From Mycolicibacterium phlei (GTDB lineage Bacteria; Actinomycetota; Actinomycetes; Mycobacteriales; Mycobacteriaceae): a stretch of 64,000 bases of DNA. A model generated the notes under the pieces. That model made no database searches. It was given only the letters and a program-made list of their open reading frames with translations, and was not told the DNA's origin. Location: positions 4,092,001 through 4,156,000 of the forward strand of contig NZ_CP014475.1 of assembly GCF_001583415.1 (NCBI RefSeq), read 5' to 3'. Position 1 is the stretch's first letter. Every line of letters begins with the position of its first letter. Both the position numbers and the translations under genes were made by a program. Positions 61,277 through 64,000 of this stretch are shown here, piece by piece.

Positions 61277-61340
61277 CCGCGAGCGTGCGTGTCTGTCCAC
61301 GACACGCCGCGGAATCCGCAGCATTTGCGCACGCTCGCGG
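61277..61340 (+). repeat. 64-bp palindromic repeat R2, left copy
   Basis: Begins 14 nt after the dapD stop, right behind a C7T6 pyrimidine tract (61264-61276). Perfect 13-bp terminal inverted repeats CCGCGAGCGTGCG frame a centre with ACGACACGCCGCGG. A copy in inverted orientation at 63791-63854 matches at 51 of 64 positions. The remaining 260 bp of this gene-free stretch hold no feature I can name except GGAGG at 61591-61595 before the next start. Confidence 0.8.
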
Positions 61341-61599
61341 ACCGACGCGCACGGCATTAGCAAGTACAGCAAACAATTTTGCCGAGCGGCCGAGCGCCGA
61401 CCGTAGAGGTCGCCGCCCCGCGGTGGGTACTCGCACGCCTCTTGCCTGGTGAACCAGCAATTCTCCGGCTCGTTGAGCGACCGACCCACTGCCCGCGCAT
61501 CGGGAAGTATTTCCTGAGGAAAACTTCTCAATTTGCTGTACAGGATTATTGACCATGCCGTAAGTTCTGCCCGGCAACGCACACCGAGGCGGAGGACGC

Positions 61600-63261
61600 A
61601 TGCAGACTTCAGGTCAGACGTACGCCCGTCACATCGGTCGCATCGGAGCCCTCGCGGTCGCGCTGGGCGTGGGTGCGGCGGTGGCCACGGGACTGGGCGC
61701 GGGAACCGCGTGGGCGGACGACGATTCCGATTCGTCTTCGTCGAACTCGTCGAGTTCGTCGTCGGATCCGGACACCTCGAGCACCGGCGGCGACACCGGT
61801 GCGACCGTGAGCTCCCCCGCCCACGATGACGGCGGATCAGACGGCGATGCGTCCCAGGACGCCGGGCCGCGCGCGCCGTCCGTGCCGGAGATGAAGGTCC
61901 GCAGCTCCGGCGGCGCCCACACCGCCAACACCTTCGACTCCTCCGACTCCTCCGACGCTGGGGCCGAGACCGGCACCAACAGCATCGTCTCCACGAGAAC
62001 CGTTGTGCAGCGCCGTGATTCCTCGCACGAGGACGACACCGACTCCGTCGCTGTGGTTCGGGCGGTGTCGACGCAGTCCGTGCCGGACGCGCAGCCCGAA
62101 CCGGCCGAGCCGGCGCCGTCGGCGGCACTGTGGGGCGTGCTGGGCTGGACCGCCCGCCGCGAGGCCCAGGGCGAACTGCGCGATGCGGCCGCCCAGATCG
62201 CCGTCGCGACCGCCGCGGCCGATGAGGGCGCCGGCGGGGAGGAACCGAAGAACCAGCCGCCGGTCGTCATGGACGCCACGTACACGATCGACTTCTACGA
62301 CGTCCTGGAGATCCGGGCCGTGGAGTCCGCGCACGACCCCGACGGCGACCCGATGTGGGTCAGCGCGGTGGGTAAGACGTTCTACGGTTCGATCACGGTG
62401 TCCGAGGGTTCGATCTTCTACATGCCCACCCTGCGCGAGACCGACACGATGGTCACCGAGAAGTTCAGCTACACGATCACCGACGCGGCTGGCAACAGCA
62501 GCACCGCGACGGTCATCGTCAACATCCGGCCGCCGAAGGCCGACCCCGTCGCCGTCGATGACAACGTGTCGACCTCCGTTAACACCCCGGTCACGATCGA
62601 CGTGCTCCGCAACGACAGCGGGGTGCTGAAACTGGTCTCGGTCGGCAACCCGCAGTACGGGACCGTGGTGCTCACCCGGGAGGGCCTGGTGTCCTACACG
62701 CCGAAGGAGAACTTCACCGGCGTCGACACCTTCCAGTACACCGTCGTCGACGGCAAGGGCGTGTCGCACACCGCGACCGTGACCGTCGAGGTCCGGGGCA
62801 AGGAGGACACCGGTCCGACCTACACCGTCGAGCGGGACGACAAGCTGACCGTTCCGGTCGAGACCGGGGTGCGCGACCCGAAGTACGACGGCTGGAAGGT
62901 CAACCTGGACAAGAAGCCGGAGAACGGCACCCTGGAGTTGAACGACGACGGGTCGTTCACCTACGTCCCGAACGAGGGTTTCGTCGGCCAGGACACGTTC
63001 GCCTACTACGTCACCAACGGCAAGGAGAAGGTCGGGCCGTTCGTCGCGGTGATCAACGTGACCGACCGCGAGCTGGCCGAGCCGGAGGACCCGACGCAGC
63101 CGATCGAGTTCGAAACACCCGTGGCGGCACCGGGTCTGGGCGTCCCGTTCGCGACGTCCTCGGCGATCGGGGTGTGCTGGGACGACTGGATGCCATGGCA
63201 GCAGGGCCCGGGTGCGCTGAACCTGACCTGTCTGTACCCGGAGGCCCGCCGCGAGGTGTGA
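61600..63261 (+). CDS. Secreted surface protein with tandem Ig/cadherin-like domains
   Basis: 553 residues. A signal peptide (HIGRIGALAVALGVGAAVATGLGAGTAWA, cleavage about residue 38-39) is followed by a Ser/Asp-rich low-complexity region to about 140, then a Pro/Ala linker. From about 220 three beta-sandwich domains of the VCBS/cadherin-like or Big_9/Ig type appear: NQPPVVMDATYTIDF..DPDGDP..FSYTITDAAGNSSTATVIV, PVAVDDNVSTSVNTPVTIDVLRNDSG..VSYTPKENFTGVDTFQYTVVDGKG, and PENGTLELNDDGSFTYVPNEGFVGQDTFAYYVTNGKE. The end holds a CWDDW...LTCLYPE segment with two Cys. GGAGG lies 4 nt before ATG. Probably adhesive or wall-attached; no sorting motif is seen. Confidence 0.82.
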   Translation: MQTSGQTYARHIGRIGALAVALGVGAAVATGLGAGTAWADDDSDSSSSNSSSSSSDPDTSSTGGDTGATVSSPAHDDGGSDGDASQDAGPRAPSVPEMKVRSSGGAHTANTFDSSDSSDAGAETGTNSIVSTRTVVQRRDSSHEDDTDSVAVVRAVSTQSVPDAQPEPAEPAPSAALWGVLGWTARREAQGELRDAAAQIAVATAAADEGAGGEEPKNQPPVVMDATYTIDFYDVLEIRAVESAHDPDGDPMWVSAVGKTFYGSITVSEGSIFYMPTLRETDTMVTEKFSYTITDAAGNSSTATVIVNIRPPKADPVAVDDNVSTSVNTPVTIDVLRNDSGVLKLVSVGNPQYGTVVLTREGLVSYTPKENFTGVDTFQYTVVDGKGVSHTATVTVEVRGKEDTGPTYTVERDDKLTVPVETGVRDPKYDGWKVNLDKKPENGTLELNDDGSFTYVPNEGFVGQDTFAYYVTNGKEKVGPFVAVINVTDRELAEPEDPTQPIEFETPVAAPGLGVPFATSSAIGVCWDDWMPWQQGPGALNLTCLYPEARREV

Positions 63262-63263
63262 GT

Positions 63264-63842
63264 TCAGTCCGCTGCGGCGTTCGGCTTCAGCGGTGGGCAG
63301 CGGCCGTCGACGGCGGCGAGTTCGAAGTGCCAGATCTCATTGGCGTAGATCTGGCACAGCCCGAATCGCGGCCCGTTGGCGATCAGCCACAGGTCGGCCT
63401 CGACCGGGGCGATGTCGACGGCCGTGCCGGTGACGTGGTTCGACTTCTCCGGTGAGGCGACGAATTCCTTTGCCGCTTCCGGACTTCCGTAGCGCTGGAT
63501 GCCGTCGGCGAACAGCCGCTGCTGGAAGCCCTTGGTGCGCCAGCCCGAGCTGATGCGCATCTCGATCCCCTCGGCCTGGGCGGCTCGGGCGGCCCGCTGC
63601 ACCGCGCCCAGCAGCGCCGGGTCGATCCAGCCGACGATGGGGTTGGCGGTGTCGAAGGGACTCAGCGTCGCATCGTCGGGCAGCCAACCGCCGACGGTGT
63701 CCTGGGCAGCGGGTCCGATGGACAGGGGTTCCTGGCCGACGACCGGCGCGGACGCGGGTGTCTCGGGCGTCGCACACGCGGCCAGCAGCACCGCGAGCGT
63801 GCACAAAATGCCGAAAATCCGCGGCGTGTCGTGTGCAAACAC
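63264..63842 (-). CDS. M15-family (VanY-like) D,D-carboxypeptidase lipoprotein
   Basis: 192 residues. Zinc ligands and catalytic Glu: SNHVTGTAVDI (His and Asp), NEIWHFEL (Glu and His). SSGWRTKGFQQRLFADGIQRYGS is the usual M15 lead-in. It should trim D-Ala or a related stem-peptide end of peptidoglycan. The signal peptide MFAHDTPRIFGILCTLAVLLAAC has a good lipobox (LAAC, Cys23), but its first 17 codons, from GTG 63842, lie inside repeat R2; no ribosome-binding site or -10 is evident before that start. If the repeat were left out, no export signal would remain. Its stop lies 2 nt from that of the surface-protein gene. Confidence 0.8.
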   Translation of the reverse strand: MFAHDTPRIFGILCTLAVLLAACATPETPASAPVVGQEPLSIGPAAQDTVGGWLPDDATLSPFDTANPIVGWIDPALLGAVQRAARAAQAEGIEMRISSGWRTKGFQQRLFADGIQRYGSPEAAKEFVASPEKSNHVTGTAVDIAPVEADLWLIANGPRFGLCQIYANEIWHFELAAVDGRCPPLKPNAAAD

Positions 63843-63854
63843 GCACGCTCGCGG
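63791..63854 (-). repeat. 64-bp palindromic repeat R2, right copy (inverted)
   Basis: Read on the minus strand it matches the left R2 copy at 51 of 64 positions, with identical ends, and is also preceded there by a pyrimidine-rich tract. It covers codons 1-17 of the M15 lipoprotein gene. Confidence 0.8.
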
Positions 63855-63868
63855 GAAGGGGGAAAGGG

Positions 63869-64000
63869 TCAGTCCTGAGCGGCGAGGATGCAGAATTCGT
63901 TGCCCTCCGGATCGGCGAGCACCACCCAGGACTCGTCGCCCTGGCCGATGTCGACATGACGCGCACCCAGCCCGATCAGCCGGTCCACCTCGGCCTGCTG
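63869..64000 (-). CDS. VOC/glyoxalase-family protein, C-terminal part (partial)
   Basis: The last 43 residues of a frame that runs out of the window: QAEVDRLIGLGARHVD, IGQGDESWVVLADPEGNEFCIL, AAQD. The LxDPEGNEFC block is the usual C-terminal signature of glyoxalase-like (VOC) domains, which bind a metal and small ligands; the Glu is a likely metal ligand. Without the N-terminal half nothing more specific can be said. It lies 26 nt from the start of the M15 lipoprotein gene, on the same strand upstream of it. Confidence 0.75.
   Translation of the reverse strand, partial: QQAEVDRLIGLGARHVDIGQGDESWVVLADPEGNEFCILAAQD

Noticed and set aside
60253..61332. N-terminal extension of dapE to twice its usual length
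   Set aside because: It is antisense to dapD; the usual DapE length fits GTG 60252.

Overview
The window is about 64 kb of high-GC, gene-dense DNA from a mycobacterium, most probably a fast-growing Mycolicibacterium-type species. Supporting signs are cyp130, the one-piece Kgd/SucA, the LpqY-SugABC trehalose importer, SigE-RseA-HtrA-TatB, GlgC/GlgM, GpgS, FolP2, FadD6, and the actinobacterial DapE/DapD pair. The gene order follows, in reversed orientation, the M. tuberculosis segment from about Rv1257c to Rv1201c. That comparison is from memory, so Rv numbers are family pointers and not search results. There are no rRNA genes, tRNA genes or CRISPR arrays that I can see.

Layout. 1-6.7 kb: a LuxR-type (LAL) ATPase regulator divergent from a GlcD-like FAD oxidase, then cyp130 with a TetR regulator and a strong palindromic operator, then an iron-regulated siderophore-interacting reductase with an IdeR-like box. 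6.7-18.5 kb: an acyltransferase and DEAD-box helicase pair, lipoprotein LprE, an AbiEi/DUF559-type gene enclosed by an inverted pair of 64-bp repeats, a nuclease-helicase fusion, two MFS exporters and an EcsC-like membrane protein. 18.7-26.9 kb: central carbon metabolism (kgd, malic enzyme, mdh) with an SDR enzyme, lipoprotein LpqZ and a truncated toxin-antitoxin-type remnant. 27-34.6 kb: the overlapping lpqY-sugA-sugB-sugC-SUFU operon, small membrane proteins and a CitE-like lyase. 34.6-43.9 kb: MgtE-like/DUF1003 pair, a transglycosylase-like secreted protein, Mrp, an M15-fold-like secreted protein, tatB-htrA-rseA-sigE envelope stress genes and a methyltransferase. 43.9-52.7 kb: glgC/glgM, DUF3117, tag, gpgS-folP2, fadD6 and a LOG-family hydrolase. 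52.7-57.4 kb: an ATPase like the first regulator but without the HTH, then three proteins with type VII (ESX) substrate hallmarks. 57.5-64 kb: an ABC-F ATPase, divergent dapE/dapD, and a second inverted 64-bp repeat pair enclosing a large secreted Ig/cadherin-like protein and an M15 peptidase lipoprotein.

Themes. Many genes carry a TANNNT -10 hexamer only 5-9 nt before an ATG/GTG, the layout of leaderless mycobacterial transcripts; this fixes many starts. Several divergent pairs (LuxR/oxidase, LOG/ATPase, dapE/dapD, glgC/glgM) have facing promoters of this kind. The accessory material is concentrated at three points: the repeat-bracketed AbiEi-like gene, the ESX-substrate trio, and the repeat-bracketed surface-protein/peptidase module. 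The two different 64-bp palindromic repeat families, each as an inverted pair around cargo, are the most unusual structure I found. In the second pair the repeat supplies the signal-peptide codons of the lipoprotein.
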